From Whalleya microplaca (Eukaryota; Ascomycota; Sordariomycetes; Xylariales; Xylariaceae), in assembly GCA_022497155.1 (NCBI GenBank), contig MU385719.1:744001-808000 (forward strand): DNA of 64,000 bases, in the 5' to 3' direction. Numbering within the stretch: position 1 is the first letter of the stretch; each line of letters starts with the position of its first letter. Shown one piece after another: positions 1 to 12,200 of this stretch. The notes beneath the pieces are model-generated. The model searched no databases, was not told the DNA's origin, and saw nothing but the letters and a program-made list of their open reading frames with translations. The translations under genes and the position numbers were made by a program.

Positions 1-3000
1 CTTCATCGCTGTTGTCCACATTCATTTCACTGTCATCATCCTCGAAATAGGACGGTTTCAGGCCGAAGTTGATTCGTCTTTTCTGTTTGTCGAGCTTCAG
101 AATGATCGCTTTGACTGCGTCGCCCTCGCTGAATAGCTTTCGCGCATCTTCAACACGCTTCTCTGCCATCTCACTGCGATGGCACAGCCCGCTCACGTTT
201 GCAGAGCCGTCAACTAGAATGAAAGCGCCGAATTCCTCAACTTTACGGATCTTGCCAGTAACAATCTGACCTTCACGAAGGTCATGATAGTTGACCAGAG
301 GAACGAAATCTTTGTCGACAACTGACGGTTTTAGACTCATCTGGATATGACCCACTGTAGGGTCAACAGAGATGATGCGACCCTTCAGAAGCTGATCAAT
401 TTGATACTCATCTTTCCAGTCTTTTAGGAACCTATCCGAGAGATCTGAAATTCTGACCATCGCTGTAACATCCCCACCGAGTCCCACGAAAACGCCCTTG
501 TCAGACACGTTCTTCACAAAGCCTCGAACCACGTCGCCTGCATTGATTTGGGATAAGTTGGTGACCTCGCGGTCCTTCACAGGCAGAGAAGAATTGAGCA
601 CTCTCGAAGGACGCGATGAAAGTCGAACCTTCTTGTTACTCTTATCAACATCGACGACCGATACTCGAATTACATCATTCTTGCTGAAGGTCGTAGTGTT
701 TGCTTCATCATAATCGTCACTGATATCGACCAAATGGACCGGTCCAGAGACGACATCACTGAGCTGTACCATGATTTGTCGTTCATTGATCTTAGTGATC
801 CGACCAGGAAGAACCGTGTTTTGCTTCATATTCTCCCAAGTGAGATTTGTCGAGGAGCCAGAAGAGCGAGCCGACAGGTCGAGACGGCCTTCTGCTGGAT
901 TTACCGCTAACACGCGAACTCGCAACGCAGAACCGACCGGGAAGTTTGACACAAGATCTTCAAGTTGAGACACGTCATCGGATATCTCTAGTGTGCTGAT
1001 CTTGCCTCGAACATTGGGCGACAAGCTCACCCAAAGGGAATTCTTTTGGACATTATTGACGAAACCTAGATGAGTAGAGCCGGGCTCTAGTGTATCTAGT
1101 GACAGCGTCTTCGGGGAGTCTTTCTTTGTGTCGCTCGGCTTTGCAGATAACTCAAGAACCGAGTGTGATGATCGATGGCTTATGGGTAAGAATCGGTGGT
1201 TCCTCGCATCGTGGATACCGAGAAGTCGGACTGTGATAGTGTTGTTTACGCGGAAGTGGCTTAGAGGTGCCTTAGGATTTGGAATCTTATCCCATGAATC
1301 GAACACTTGGGACACGTCCACGCGACCTTGTATGTTATCGGCAAGTTTGACATTGAGCTGCGTACTCTTGACCGATACGATTTTGGCTTTGGTGATTTTA
1401 CCCACGAACAAGTCATCCGTTGACGATATCGTCTCATCTACTGGGTTTTCAACCTTGGTTGCAGCCGTAGAGGAATCATTAGCTTTCGTATGATTCTGTC
1501 CCTCAAAAGAAGGCGAGGCAACAACAATCCTCCCGTGCTCCTTGTCAATGGAGTCGATCTTGACAAGTATGGGCTGAAACTTCTCCAACCCAAAGCCCGG
1601 CTTGTTTTGATCTTCTCGAGGTAGTTTAGACTTAGGTAATAAGGCGGTGATTTGGCCACAAAATTGAACAAATGCTGCCGTGACCGTAATATTTCTGACA
1701 AATCCTTGCCGAAGCTGCCCAACCTTGACTTCTTCAAAGGACGTAAGAAGCCTATCATCTTCGCTGGCTTTGGCTAAACTGGGCTTCTTCGACAACGCGA
1801 TGAATCGACGGCCTTCGTTTTTGTCAAGCACCACAAGATCATGGAGCGTTTGCCCAACACGGATGTGTTTCAAGGCGGATTGACACTTGCTAGGTCGATC
1901 AGCCAGATGCCCTACGGATAACATCGCCTTCAATGAACCGTCTACCAGTTCAACGAAAACATCATCTTCCGTCTTCTGGACAACTTTAGCAGAGACGGCA
2001 GCCCCTAGCTTGAGTTTCTTAAGTGCGTTCTGTTTGTCGAGACCAAAGGCAGAAGGATCTTTGCACGAAACAAAAAGCTTCTGCGCCTCGGCATCAAAGT
2101 TCAAGACGTGCACGCTGACAACCTGGCCAGCGCGGAAGTGTTCCTTTGGGTCCTTGATATATGCCTCACTCATCTCCGAGACCGGTAGGAATCCGCGAAG
2201 GGAGCCATAGAACTGCACGATAGCTCCATTGGAAAACACTTTGATTATCGTACCGGGAACCTGCATCCCCACCACAACCTCATCGAAAGACTTTAGAGGA
2301 ACTGCCTCGGAATTGACAAGCGTCTTTTTTAACGTGAGCTTGACTTGCCGTTTGACCAGATCAGTTGAAAGCACCCGGGCTTTGACCTTAAGACCTTCTC
2401 GGAACTTTTTCTCTGGATGCTGCAGCCGAACATCTGCTAGGTGAATTTCAGGAACGAGGCCAACGATGCCCTCTGCTAGTTTGACCAGCAGGCCACTAAC
2501 GCCCTCTTGGTTAATCTTGAGTTTCTCAATCTCCCCAGTAACGACCTCGCCAACGGGTATATCTTCAATTCGCAAAAACGGTTGCTCTAGGACTGACTTC
2601 TCGAACGACAGATGGAACATGCCATCCACTGCATTATAGCCCACTACCCTGCCACGGTGGACAGAGCCGGTTTTGAAAGGGCCGGTAGTTTCGGACAGCA
2701 TATCGATTTTGCCATCCTTGACTCTGGAAATGTGCACGAAACCAGGCACGCCCTCCACACCCACGTCAACGAACAGACCGATTTCTGGATCGACCTTGGT
2801 CACCGTACACTGTTCCACCACAGAGGAAATAGGAAGAGTCTCTGTTGGCAATTTACTCGAAGCAGCCAGCTTCGACTGTAGAGAGATTAAGTGATCAAGG
2901 ACGGATACTCCTAGTTTTGGGTCCTTTGCAGTTGGGAAGTTGCAGATCACGCGAGCCTTGATCTTCTTCCCAACCTTGTATTTGGATTCTAAATCCAAAG

Positions 3001-4237
3001 CCTCGGGGCCGAGACCAGAATGGATCAAATCAGCCGTGACATCCAGTGATCCCATAACCTTGCCTACTATTCCACGCTTAGTGATTTCAGATACCATCAT
3101 TTCCACAGCGGAACCAGGCAAGAAGGTATTGATTGTGGTCGCCTCTGATGCAATGTTCTGAATCTTTCCAATTTTGCTCTGAATGGTGGTTAATTGGGCA
3201 ACCTTCCCATTTGCGCTCTTCCCTGTCACAAGACACAAGACGACATTCCCAGGCTGCATTTGGGATTCAGGGATTTCCTCAGCCAGTTCCTTACGAGGCA
3301 AAAATCCTCTAAGGTTTGAGTCGGAGAGTCCCAGTTCCATGACAAAGCCATGAGCCTCGGCACTGGTGACGGTTGCCATGACTGTAGAGTTCGCAACGAT
3401 GTCCTGGCTAGCTAGACCTGTGTTGGCATGTTCCGGACGTAACGACATCTCAATGTGCCTTCGAGGCTTCGTGGCAGTAGCTGTCGACTCTTCAATTGTC
3501 GAAGTGACATAAGCCCGGAGATATTGGCCAACATGGAACAACTTCTTTAAATCAAGACCGTCGTCCCCATCGTCCTCGTTATCCTCGTCGTCATCGTCAC
3601 CTGCCTCGGCTGCTATCCTCTCATTCAAGGTATCCGAGATGGCAGTAATTGGTATATGACCGACTAAATTGTTTGGGAGAGCCAAGGCAATATCCAAGGG
3701 GTTGATTTCAGCAACTTGCCCGAGAACTAGGGAACCTTTTACCAATCGCTGTTAAGACCATCAGCAATATGTTCACAAGGGGGTTCGGTCTGGCTTGGGA
3801 CCAACCTTGTAATTGAGGCTCTCAACCTTTGCGCCATCCTCACCGTGGTGGGTGGTGCTGGATTTCTTATCCTTGGATGCTCTAACTTTCCTCTTCTTGG
3901 AAGTTCCGTCTGCCTTCTTTGCATCCTGTCCAGACTCTTGCTCGAAGAGAACATCCTGCTTGGCCTGAATGGAGATCTGCTTATGCTCGAGGGGAGAGAG
4001 CACACTGCCACCACCTCGAGGAAACAAAGGTTCTTCCTCTTTTAAGCGAGTTACCGTGGGCACACTGGTGGTCGGCTTCGACTCCGAGCTTTTAGGTGCT
4101 TTGGCAGGCTTTGTATCATTCTTAGTCGAGGTCTTGTCGGACTTGGATCGTTTCGACGGTCGGGATTCGCTGTGACTTTTGGATGCTTTGGGAGCCGAAG
4201 ACGCGCCAGGCGCATCCTTGCGCTTGAGAGAGCTCAT
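1..4237 (-). CDS. RRP5: RRP5, rRNA biogenesis protein with S1 RNA-binding repeats (partial: C-terminus outside window)
   Basis: Rrp5 is a nucleolar pre-rRNA processing factor needed for both 18S and 5.8S/25S maturation. Exon 1 (4237 to 3806) encodes 144 residues, a Lys/Ser-rich disordered N-terminus starting MSSLKRKD. A 57-nt intron (3805 to 3749, donor GTTGGT, acceptor CAG) joins LNYK to RLVKGSLVLGQ. Exon 2 (3748 to 1) stays open to the window edge, giving about 1393 residues in all. It carries a long series of S1 (OB-fold) repeats, for example LVKGSLVLGQVAEINPLDIA first and REGQIVTGKIRKVEEFGAF last; an acidic Asp/Glu run interrupts the first. The translation leaves the window just after FGLKPSYFEDDD, the usual junction between the last S1 repeat and the C-terminal HAT/TPR half, so that half is missing here only because of the window edge. 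The gene is divergent from the YML020W-like gene. Family assignment is secure; the single intron is inferred from homology and phase. Confidence 0.95.
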
Positions 4238-4795
4238 TCTGTTGTAGTATGCATAAGCTGGTGTAATTGCGCTGGGAAGTCATAAAATACCTTCGGCAGC
4301 TAGTTACCGTGAAGATTCATTCATTATTCCAGATAGCGCCGATCAACTTTTGCGAACTTTTTTATCAATTGATTATCCGTTATCGATAAGTCATAATCAA
4401 TCGGCTTATCGATTCCATTATGCATGGAGGGGACTGGAGGCTCGGAGCTCGGAGCTCGGGGCTAGAAGGGTCCATTTTAGGTAACTGTTACCCTTGTATT
4501 CGATAGCACATGGTAGCACATGGTACGCTACTTGGCAGCCTAGGCAAAGAGATAGAGATACCTAGGTATGCATGTACCTACATGTAGGCCTGCTAGGTAG
4601 GTGGCGCCCCCACTACAACCGTCGCTCAGGTACCTACCTCACTGGAGGAAATGATGGACGTCAACCATTTACAACAACCATTTACAACGTTCGGGAGACA
4701 GTTACGTGTAATTCATTCAACCACTACAACCAACCCACTCACAAAGCGCTCATGGAGCCAATGTGTCCACCGAGCGTTCCATCGTGAACTTGATC
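4238..4795. promoter_or_regulatory. Divergent promoter between RRP5 and the YML020W-like gene, with interleaved inverted repeats
   Basis: This 558-bp segment must hold the start-proximal control of two divergent genes. At 4368-4413 two perfect 9-bp inverted repeats are interleaved: ATTGATTAT (4368-4376) with ATAATCAAT (4393-4401), and ATCGATAAG (4382-4390) with CTTATCGAT (4405-4413). A short GGAGCTC-type direct repeat lies near 4440-4465, and TAGGTA-type motifs at 4560-4610. No yeast-style PAC or RRPE box was recognised. The regulatory role is inferred from position and symmetry only. Confidence 0.5.
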
Positions 4796-7618
4796 ATGAC
4801 TCCTCGAAAGCGTGCCAAACCGAATCCCGTAGCCGAGGCGAGCACCACAAGCTTGCCTGCCACTCTGCTATCCCGCACGGGGAGTGTTGCGTCACAGGTC
4901 AACAACACGCCGTCGTCATCATCATCAGCTGCATCTACAGTGGCCGGACAGGGAATGCCCCCAACAAAGCGGGATGGGTCAGATCAGTCAACTACCGCCA
5001 ATGCCAATAATACAAACAAGGTCAGTGACCGACGCGAAATTTATTTTAGATATCTTTTTATCTTTTATCTTTTATCCAGGATCTAGTCACTAACCGATGC
5101 GCGTGTCCGTTGTAGGTTAGGAGATCACGCAGCTGGTATGGTTCTTGGCCGCGCATCCCCAAGTCTTCGCCCTCAACCCAAGTCTCTCACCAAACAATAA
5201 TGGGAAGCCCCTTACGCGCTGGCGCTACACCTGACTTCAGCCGCTACGATTCCAAGAAGGCCGATAGCTCTGGCGAGTCCGACACGCAGTCGATCAAGAC
5301 CATACCCAAGATCGCAGGTTCCGATATCCAGCCCAAGCAGGATGATGGGAAGCCTATAACAAAGCCCCAGGAGGAAGACAAGGCTAAGCCTGGTGATGGG
5401 AATATTTCATCGAATGCTCCAAAGGATAACAATGATGCGGTTGCGAAGGACAGTAGACAACTTGTCTCGTCTGACACGGCTGACCAACCGCAAGCTTCTT
5501 CGGGCTGGCTAGGATGGGTTTGGGGATCATCAACACCACAGAATGTTGAATCAAAAGGCGGAAATCCGGAAGCTGTATCACCTGAAAGCCAGGAGACTAC
5601 AATGCCAGATGCACCCCCGCAACCTCCCGTCGAGACCGAACAGGCACCATCACCACAACCACCGCCACCACCTCCGCCATCAGAAACCCCTAAAGCTGTC
5701 CAACCCTCTACTTCTTGGTTTGGGTTTTGGTATTCAACCCCAACGCCTGCATTGCCTGACACTACGGCACAAACGACAGCTGGTAAACCATCGGCCGAAC
5801 AGCCTGTGGACAAGGAACCTCGGGATGTGGTCATGCAAGATGCTCCGTCTTCAACATCAGCCGAAGCAACCCAGCCGTCTGCTGGCTCGACATGGGCCTT
5901 CTGGTCTAGGGACACAGGCAACAATAATACTAGCGGAAAGACGACCGCGGCCTCGGCGCAAGGTGAGTTGGCCGTTATCGGGGATGGCTCAGAGGCAAGC
6001 CCCAGACGTTCCACTGGTTTTGAGGTAGATGAAAGAACTGGGCCTTCGAAAGAGCCCCCTATCAAGGCCCCGAAAGAACAGCCTGCTAAGACGGGCTTAT
6101 CCAGGAGGAGCAAAAGAGTTCGGCCTCACTCGATGGATATAGACGAATCATCTTCAAGGCCAGGTACTCCACAGTCAGATACTTCTGCGAAGACTGCACC
6201 GTCTAAACCAACTACCTTAACGCCAAGCAAAACTACACAAAACCTACTTCTGCCCTCATTCCGGGACACTTACCACATGAAAAACAATCCGTCGATTATT
6301 AAACAGATCGCCCAGCTTCTACTTCGGACACAAGAGCCTCCCGCGAACCACGTATTTCTTACCAAAGAACCACCGAAAATCAGGAAGGCTATTGCGATTG
6401 GTATCCACGGCCTTTTCCCTGCCTCTTTTCTCCGCCCGATGATAGGCCAACCGACAGGGACCTCGATACGCTTCGCTAATCACTGTGCTGAAGCGATTCG
6501 CAGATGGGCTGAGAGCCACGGTTGCGGTGATTGTGAAATCGAGAAAGTTGCGCTGGAGGGCGAGGGAAAGATTGCAGACCGAGTCGACAATCTGTGGAAG
6601 CTGCTGTTGAACTGGATCGAGCATATCCGCAGTGCCGATCTCATTGTTCTAGCATGCCATTCCCAGGGAGTCCCAGTTGGTCTCATGCTACTGGCGAAAC
6701 TGATAGATCTACGAATTATTACGCACGCGAGGGTTGGTGTCTGCGCTATGGGTAAGTGAAAATGGCTCATGAGATATGCCACGTCACTGACCATAGCTAC
6801 TAGCTGGTGTTTCACTTGGGCCCTTTCCAGACTACAAATCAGGCATGGGGATGCTGATGGGTTCTGCTGCTGAGCTTTGGCAATTCGCTGACCCAGAGAG
6901 CGACATATCTCAGCGACACAAGCATGCGCTCGAGGTTGCCGTGAACTACGGTGCGAGAATCACAGTAAGTAAAAAGCAAAGTCGTATTTCAACGTTCAAC
7001 TACAGGCCGTTACTTACGTTGAGCCTTGCAGTATATCGGCAGTATCGATGATCAACTAGTTCCAATGGAGTCTACGGTATACTCGCCAGCCATCCATCCG
7101 TATATCTATCGGGCTGTGTTCATAGATGGACGTATTCACGCTCCCGACTTCATCGCCCATCTTGTGGGATTTGCGCTGAAGCTTCGAAACCTCGGTATAT
7201 CTGATCACGGGCTCATCCGTGAACTCTCTGTGCCACTTGCCGGAAGTCTCTATTCTGGAGAGGGCCACTCGAGACTCTATGATGATGAACAAGTTTACGA
7301 GTACGTTTTGTATATGTATTGCTTTACAAAATCACGAAGAGATTGCTAACATCCCAAAGCTTGGCTATTTCGCACGCCCTCGAGACCACTAGCGTGTCTG
7401 GGGTACCATGTAGAATCCAGAAGCATGAAGGGTTGACGAATCCCAACCCGTACGTACTTCCATGGATTATGCGCGGCCTATTGGAAGAAGACTTCGTCAA
7501 GACGGAGTTATTCTCGGAGACGGTGGAGCTGCTGCGTCAGTTCGACAGTTGGTCGCCTACCACGAAAGCACTCAAGGATGTCAAGTACAGACTAGAGGCA
7601 GTCAGATCGAAGCTGTAG
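4796..7618 (+). CDS. YML020W-like (YMC020W-type) alpha/beta-hydrolase domain protein, five exons, 849 aa
   Basis: Exons are 4796-5020, 5116-6751, 6804-6964, 7032-7300 and 7360-7618. All phases close (2550 nt including stop) and donors are GTCAGT, GTAAGT, GTAAGT and GTACGT. The start chosen is ATG 4796 (MTPRKRAKPN); the codon at 4763 in the same frame is GTG. Residues 1 to about 450 look disordered, rich in Ser/Thr/Pro, with a polyproline run near residue 258 and four short Trp motifs: SWYGSW near residue 81, GWLGWVW near 205, SWFGFW near 275, TWAFW near 334. The C-terminal half looks like an alpha/beta hydrolase: IGIHGLFP (about 503) resembles an oxyanion loop, and ACHSQG (about 588-593, Ser591) resembles a nucleophile elbow with Cys where the first Gly usually is. 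The family has an uncharacterised S. cerevisiae member, YML020W. Substrate and catalysis are unknown; a lipase-like role is only inference. Confidence 0.85.
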
Positions 7619-8723
7619 CGTTTGTTTTAAAGGGCCATACGTGTGTATGTACATATGGCAGATGGGCACTAGCACTGTCGGGCTTCGGGAGGGCGGGTTG
7701 GATCATTGACGGCATTATAAGGGCGTACATATTGTTTTTGAGCGTCTGCATCATATTTTCGGATCTCTGTCTGGTACCTAAGACGGCGTCTTTTTGGGAA
7801 GCTATAGAGAAATTGGCAAGTGTATAATTGTGTAAATTGCTATCTAGTCTTAATCCGGGCGGTATATATTCATACAGATAATAAACACCGCCCAATTTGT
7901 ACATGCAGTTCATGAGATCGAACCATACAGACAGCAAGCATCCTTCGTAGGTTCGGATATTCCGGTGTATTTGTAATAATTGTATGGGATTTATTTCCCC
8001 AGATCGGCTAGGCAGCTAGGAAAGGCTCCCCGTATCTATGACCCGGCGATCGTTGAAGGCGACGAAAAGGGAAAAGGGAAAAGGGACAGACAACATTGCA
8101 GCTGCAAGATTGCGAATAGGAGCCTATAGGATGTTGAAGGTGGGACTCAGAGATGAGCTACTAAAACGAAGCCCATTATTGCGGTTAGTTAGTTAGTAAG
8201 CGAACCTAACTTATGTCACTTATGTCACTTTAGGGGCCGCAGTTCTTAGTGGGTATAATAAAGTCCTTAATTAATAAGTTAAGTTAAGTCTGTCAGTGTA
8301 GATCGTCAAATTAAGCGCGTTCTTGGTGACAAGGCTTATATACTACCTAGGTTAGGGAGTTGACAAGGCTTAGTCGACACAAACAAAACCTGAGGATTGA
8401 CTTTTAAGGGTTTTGTTCCCATCTGAATATTAGCTACCTAAAGTGCTCATTAGACGGATCAGCCGGAGCCTGGAACTGACTGGCATGCATTCAATTCATC
8501 CTTTCATGTAATTCTAGTTAAGTTAATTCCCGCTTTGTATCTACACTATCTATGTAGCATAGAATTATGGGTCTATGCGTATGTAGGTACCGAACCACTG
8601 CGGACCCGCCTATTGTAGCCGCAATGGATTCCGCCTCGGCGCGCTAGGCTGGCCTGGCTGGCCGAACTTTGGCCAAATTGAACCGCCGGCTGCAAAGTGA
8701 CGTGCATGTGAATTCCTTCCCTC
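7619..8723. other. Intergenic region, 3' flank of the YML020W-like gene
   Basis: No coding potential is recognised. Small open frames here have no family resemblance and include the read-through of the last exon. The stretch holds AT-rich sequence with short TTAAG/TTAGT repeats around 8180-8290 and probably the polyadenylation region of the upstream gene. Confidence 0.5.
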
Positions 8724-8798
8724 CTGCCAGCCCTGCCAGCCCTGCCAGCGTCGCCTGTCACTTGTCACTTGTCACTTGTCACTTGTCACTTGTCACTG
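8724..8798. repeat. Two adjacent short tandem arrays (CTGCCAGCC x3 and TGTCACT x6) upstream of FMP27
   Basis: A 9-bp unit CTGCCAGCC occurs about three times at 8724-8749. After a few bases, a 7-bp unit TGTCACT runs about six times from 8756 to 8798. Both are clean simple-sequence arrays about 450-520 bp before the FMP27 start codon, so they fall in its promoter or 5' leader. Confidence 0.85.
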
Positions 8799-8960
8799 TC
8801 AGTCACGGTTTAGTTAGCAGTGCCGCCAACAAGCAACGCGGCTGCGAGAATTCCCAATCATTTCCGAACCTATTCTATCTACATACCGACCGCCAGGGGG
8901 GAAGGGACTGAATTCAGACTTGAACACAGTTGTTCACTTCCGAAGACGTGCAGTACATCT

Positions 8961-8986
8961 CTCATCACATCACATCACATCACATC
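8961..8986. repeat. CATCA microsatellite in the FMP27 leader region
   Basis: A 5-bp unit (CATCA/ATCAC register) is repeated about five times, about 265 bp before the FMP27 ATG. It is the third unrelated tandem array in the same 300-bp segment. Confidence 0.85.
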
Positions 8987-9097
8987 TCCTGCCGCCGCCG
9001 CCTTCAGTCCGAGCCACCCCCTTTCTCCTCTTGCTGGTATTATACTACTACATTGAATGCGCAACGATATGGTCCAGTGCTAGCTCCGAAGACTCAG

Positions 9098-9207
9098 ATG
9101 ATGCAGGGCACGCGAGCATTCGACACCAAGATGTAAGGACCCACATACACAGAAAGAGAAAGACATGCCTTGCTTTGTTACGCCCATGTACTGATATCTT
9201 CTCCCAG
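9098..9207 (+). promoter_or_regulatory. Candidate upstream ORF and 5'-UTR intron of FMP27
   Basis: Starting at 9098, ATGATG opens a 12-codon frame (MMQGTRAFDTKM) ending at TAA 9134-9136, about 110 bp before the FMP27 start. The end of that frame overlaps GTAAGG at 9133, a plausible 5' splice site. A branch-like CTGAT near 9191 and TCTCCCAG at 9200-9207 would close a 75-nt leader intron. Whether the frame is translated or the segment is spliced cannot be told from sequence; both need transcript data. Confidence 0.35.
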
Positions 9208-9247
9208 TCGGTAACGCAGGAGGTGACCTGCTCGAGGTGCTGTCGCC

Positions 9248-12200
9248 ATGGCGCTCTTAAACCCGACCTTCCTTTTCGGCGTCTTCGTTCTCCTATACCT
9301 GTCCTCCTTCGTCCTGTTCGCGGTAATTCGGATTACCACCGGAATATCTATACAAAGAATCGGATACCTCTCCCTACGACGACTGGCTTATACGCCACGT
9401 GACGGCCTCAAGTTCGAGATTCGTGGCCTCGGCCTGACCCTCCACCGGCCTACCTTCTCCCAGCCCACCTGGCTCAGCATCGTCGTAAGCGAGCTCGTGA
9501 TCACCGCCGACATCCAGGAACTCGAGAGGCAGAAGCACGAGGTCGGTGAATCCAGCGGGAGCGAAAATGCCGGCAGTGATGGGGAGAAACCAGATATCAG
9601 GCCCAAAACCCCCCGCAAGGACCTGCGTTCTCGGCAGGCGACCGTGGAGGCCGCTCGCAGCGCGACGTGGAAACAGCTTATGAAAATTAAGGAAAGAATT
9701 AAGAGGCTGCACAGGAATGTCCGCTGGATCCGCATGGTCGACGTGGTGGCGACCGACTCCACGGTCAACATCGTGGACGTCGGGAGCGTGCAGTTCGGCA
9801 GCTTCACCATGGCCCTGGACACTCGGAACCGCATGGTCGATCGCGCGCGGTTCTTCTTCCAGACCAGATCCGATAAGAACCACCAAAAGAAGTCGGCCGA
9901 GTGGATTGTCACGCTGCGAAGCGTCCTGTTCACGGCCAAAGGGGGAGAGGCCATTGAGGTCTTGGACAGCGCGACGCTTAATATTCATGGGTTTCTGTAT
10001 GACCAATTAGATGGGCTCAGGGACGCAGCCATAGCTTTGAAGCTTGGCAGGGTACATATTCCCTATGATGAAGTACACAATTGCATTGATCGTTTCCAGA
10101 AAATCAAGCACCCGTACGCAAGCACGTACACGCACGTCGAGTCCATCGAGGTCTCCATGGACAAGATCATCCAAGAAATCGACGAGCCCGGGAGCACCAA
10201 CCAAGACCTGATGCAGACTGTTTCCGATTCCAAGGAGTTCGTGAGCTCTATTCTCCGCGGAATCAAGGAGGTTCAGTTCGCCGTGAGCTTCGTCAGTCTG
10301 ACGAAGAAAATACGCGCGGTAAAATCGGCCGGGTCGCCTTTGGTACTGAATGCTTCGATGAAGGAGGTCGGCATCGACTTGCATCGCTTGGACCCGAAGT
10401 CTCCAGCGCATCGGATGTATTTTCCGTCTAAGGATATTGCGCACGAGGCGTTGGCTGCGGCGCTTTCGATTTCCGTCGGGCTCGACGACGGCAATGGCAA
10501 GCCGGAGAGGGTGGTGTATATACCCATGGCTACAACAACCGTGAAGACTACGCTACCCTCGAAAACTGTGGAACTGTCTGATGTCGGAAGTCCTCAAGAC
10601 AGAAACGCGAATATCCTCTTTGCAAACTCGGTCGTTACTTCGCCGTCTGTTGATTTGGATCCGAAACATCTTCCAGTACTTCTCGCTCTCCTTCAGCCTC
10701 GGCCAAAGGTACGAAAGGCACACGCACAACAGAGACAGATGCTCATCTCTCGTCTATTGCCGAAGGCCAATATCAAGTTCTCCATGCACGAGCCAGTCAT
10801 AAGGATAGCTCTGCCTGCGGTTCAGAAGACTAATGATCCGGACGACTTCGATCTGATCATCTCGTCCATCTCCTCGATCTCGTTAGACCTCGAGTCTTTC
10901 CATTCCGAAGTCGAGGACTTGCACTACTCCTTAATATCCTCGCTGCGACTTCAAACTCATAACCTCTATTATCAGACTACACAAGGCGACCGGTTTGACC
11001 TGATTGATATCGAGTCGTTTGATTTGAAGATACAGATCTCAGCAACCCCTGATGTCCACGTCGTTGCGAACGGCCATCTTCAAACTTTTGCCATACGCAT
11101 GACCCGTCCGGAGATAACAAAAGGCCTGCGCCAAATCGTCCGCCAGCTTAAACTGAAGGTAGAGCCTGATAAGCGGGCGGCATCAAAAACCCAAAGGTCG
11201 CGAAATGTCCTTCGGACCTTGCCACAGTGGCTGCTTCACTTTTCAGTCCAGGTCGAGGACTTCAGTGCAGAGATTACGGGGGTCGATGATGATTTTCCTA
11301 CCAATACGCGGGGCGTTGTGCTACAGATCGATTCGTGGTCGAGCGAATATCGTGCTCAGAGGCTGGATACCTTGCGGCCTCGACCGACGTCGCGAAGACG
11401 AGCGACCAGCCGAAGCATTATCCCTGATGGAGACATCTTGAGTCCGTTTTCAGTGCCACCATCGCCTCGGAAAAAGACACAATGTGACGGCGATGGGCGA
11501 AAGCTTACCCTTCATACGCGCGGCGTAGAAGCTTTCATAGTAGAGGCTGCTGAGAAATTTGAAGTTGAGCCTTTTGTCCAAATACCTAAATTTGAGGTAA
11601 CGCTCTCGACTAACAGTGATGCGCATGGTCCAATCCTCCATCTTCACTCTCATGTCCGGACCCTGCTCGTCCGTTACTCCCTCTTCCGGCACTACTCCTT
11701 AGGTGTTGCCGTCATGGTGTTGCGGAGAGCATTCATGAGAGGGCCGGGCTCAGAACGTCCAACATCACCCAGTCCACCTACACAGACTGGCCATCTAAGC
11801 CCCCCAATGATGTCGCCAGGGTCACCTGCTACTGACCAGATGGATGCCATCTCACGGGATCCAAAGGAGCTCGTGTCATTCGACTTTAAAGCCGCCTTGA
11901 TTCAGATCAAAGCCGAAATGCCCGCGGACCCTCCTTTGATGTTGCAGATCTACAGCATGGAGGCCGGTCGGCATCGATGGGCGCCTCCCTTCCTGTTCTC
12001 GAAATTAGTCCGTCTGTATGCTGGCGCACCTCGGATGCGAGGCGTCTGGGCGCGGATTGCAAGCATCAAGACGATCCGTTTAGACTATCGGAAGTCCCGG
12101 AGGAAAATGTCAACCGGAGCCGTCCACGAGGATAAGATGTTTGATATAGTGACCGATGCCATGCGACTGGCGGTGCCACACGAGCTCATCATACACAAGA

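Noticed and set aside
5244..6113. 289-codon minus-strand frame opposite the YML020W-like gene
   Set aside because: It is the antisense of exon 2 of a gene with a full, phase-consistent structure; its Gly/Ser-rich product has no family resemblance.
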